A DNA stretch of 36,694 bases from Pseudomonas edaphica (GTDB lineage Bacteria > Pseudomonadota > Gammaproteobacteria > Pseudomonadales > Pseudomonadaceae): positions 1 through 36,694 of the forward strand of contig NZ_VBVZ01000004.1 in assembly GCF_005863185.1 (NCBI RefSeq), given 5' to 3'. Shown here piece after piece: positions 36,093 through 36,694 of this stretch (its first letter is position 1; every line of letters begins with the position of its first letter). Position numbers and translations under genes: made by a program. The notes under the pieces were generated by a model. That model did not search any database. It was given only the letters and a program-made list of their open reading frames with translations, and had not been told where the DNA came from.

Positions 36093-36694
36093 GTGAAGTT
36101 GCGAGCAGTTCTCTTCGACATGGACGGCACCTTGCTGGACACCGCGCCGGACTTTATCGCGATCTGCCAGGCCATGCGCACCGACCGAGGCCTGGAGCCG
36201 ATCAACCCCCAGCACATCCGCGATGAAATTTCCGGCGGGGCACGGGCGATGGTCGCCGTGACCTTCTCGATGGACCCCGAATCCCCTGGCTTTGAAGCGT
36301 TGCGCCTGGAGTTCCTGGAGCGCTATCTCAAGGGCTGCGCAATCCACAGCAAACTGTTCGACGGCATGGCCGAGTTACTGGAAGACATCGAGAAATCCAA
36401 ACTGGTCTGGGGCGTGGTCACCAACAAACCGTTGCGCTTTGCCGAACCGATCATGCAGCAACTGGGCCTGGCCGAGCGTTCGGCACTGCTGATCTGCCCG
36501 GACCACGTGAAGAACAGCAAGCCCGACCCCGAGCCGCTGATCCTGGCGTGCAAGATGCTCGACCTGGACCCGGCCAGCGTGTTGTTCGTGGGCGATGACC
36601 TGCGCGATATCGAGTCTGGCCGCGACGCTGGCACCCGCACTGCGGCGGTCACCTTCGGCTACATCCACCCGGACGACAACCCACGCAACTGGGG
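36093..36694 (+). CDS. mupP: HAD-family phosphatase, probable N-acetylmuramic acid 6-phosphate phosphatase MupP (3' end missing)
   Basis: The first 200 codons of a haloacid dehalogenase-type phosphatase; the window ends before the stop. It starts at a GTG ([17 protein letters not shown]), with AGGAG overlapping the end of ubiG. The catalytic Asp pair is in DMDGTLLD, motif II Thr in WGVVTNKP, motif III Lys in [10 protein letters not shown], and motif IV Asp in [15 protein letters not shown]. The place directly after ubiG matches MupP of Pseudomonas, which acts in cell-wall recycling by dephosphorylating MurNAc-6-phosphate. A phosphoglycolate phosphatase (Gph) is the closest alternative by sequence alone. 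Confidence 0.85.
   Translation, partial: MKLRAVLFDMDGTLLDTAPDFIAICQAMRTDRGLEPINPQHIRDEISGGARAMVAVTFSMDPESPGFEALRLEFLERYLKGCAIHSKLFDGMAELLEDIEKSKLVWGVVTNKPLRFAEPIMQQLGLAERSALLICPDHVKNSKPDPEPLILACKMLDLDPASVLFVGDDLRDIESGRDAGTRTAAVTFGYIHPDDNPRNW

Overview
The window reads as chromosome from a Pseudomonas of the fluorescens/putida type. Three things point there: the gyrA-serC-pheA-hisC-tyrA/aroA-cmk-rpsA supraoperon with a fused TyrA-AroA protein, the ihfB/wbpM anchors that bracket the O-antigen locus in Pseudomonas, and REP-type palindromes carrying GTGGGAGC and GGCTTGCC cores. No rRNA, tRNA, CRISPR array, transposase, integrase or phage gene was seen.

Layout. (1) 1-4400 is a small metabolic and regulatory stretch: an ethanolamine-type permease with a candidate sigma-54 promoter, a DUF2897 mini-protein, a GntR regulator followed by a DUF1989 enzyme-like protein, a divergent TetR regulator, and a ComEA-like helix-hairpin-helix protein. 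(2) 4501-20261 is a surface-polysaccharide (O-antigen type) locus: wbpM on the minus strand, a gene-free region of about 1.2 kb rich in palindromes, then ten plus-strand genes wecB-wecC-wzx-acetyltransferase-wzy-asnB-heparinase-like-GT4-SDR-wbpL. (3) 20322-32390 is conserved housekeeping on the minus strand: lapA, ihfB, a small lipoprotein, rpsA, cmk, tyrA-aroA, hisC, pheA, serC, gyrA. (4) 32814-36694 holds mtnA and the divergent mtaD (methylthioadenosine salvage), ubiG, and a mupP cut by the window edge.

How the polysaccharide genes fit together. WbpM makes UDP-4-keto-6-deoxy-GlcNAc. The SDR would reduce it to UDP-QuiNAc or UDP-FucNAc, and WbpL would load that sugar phosphate onto undecaprenyl phosphate. 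WecB and WecC make UDP-ManNAcA. The AsnB paralogue may amidate the uronate and the acetyltransferase may O-acetylate a sugar. The GT4 enzyme extends the chain, Wzx flips and Wzy polymerises. Only one elongating glycosyltransferase is recognisable, so a very short repeat, or an unrecognised transferase, is implied. A cytoplasmic-looking heparinase II/III-like protein lies in the middle of the operon with no assigned role. The whole ten-gene block is transcribed towards ihfB, opposite to the arrangement I know from P. aeruginosa.

Most notable point outside the locus: the MtnA protein lacks the family's catalytic cysteine (Gly at residue 166) and has further changes in the second conserved active-site segment, although the frame is intact and full length.
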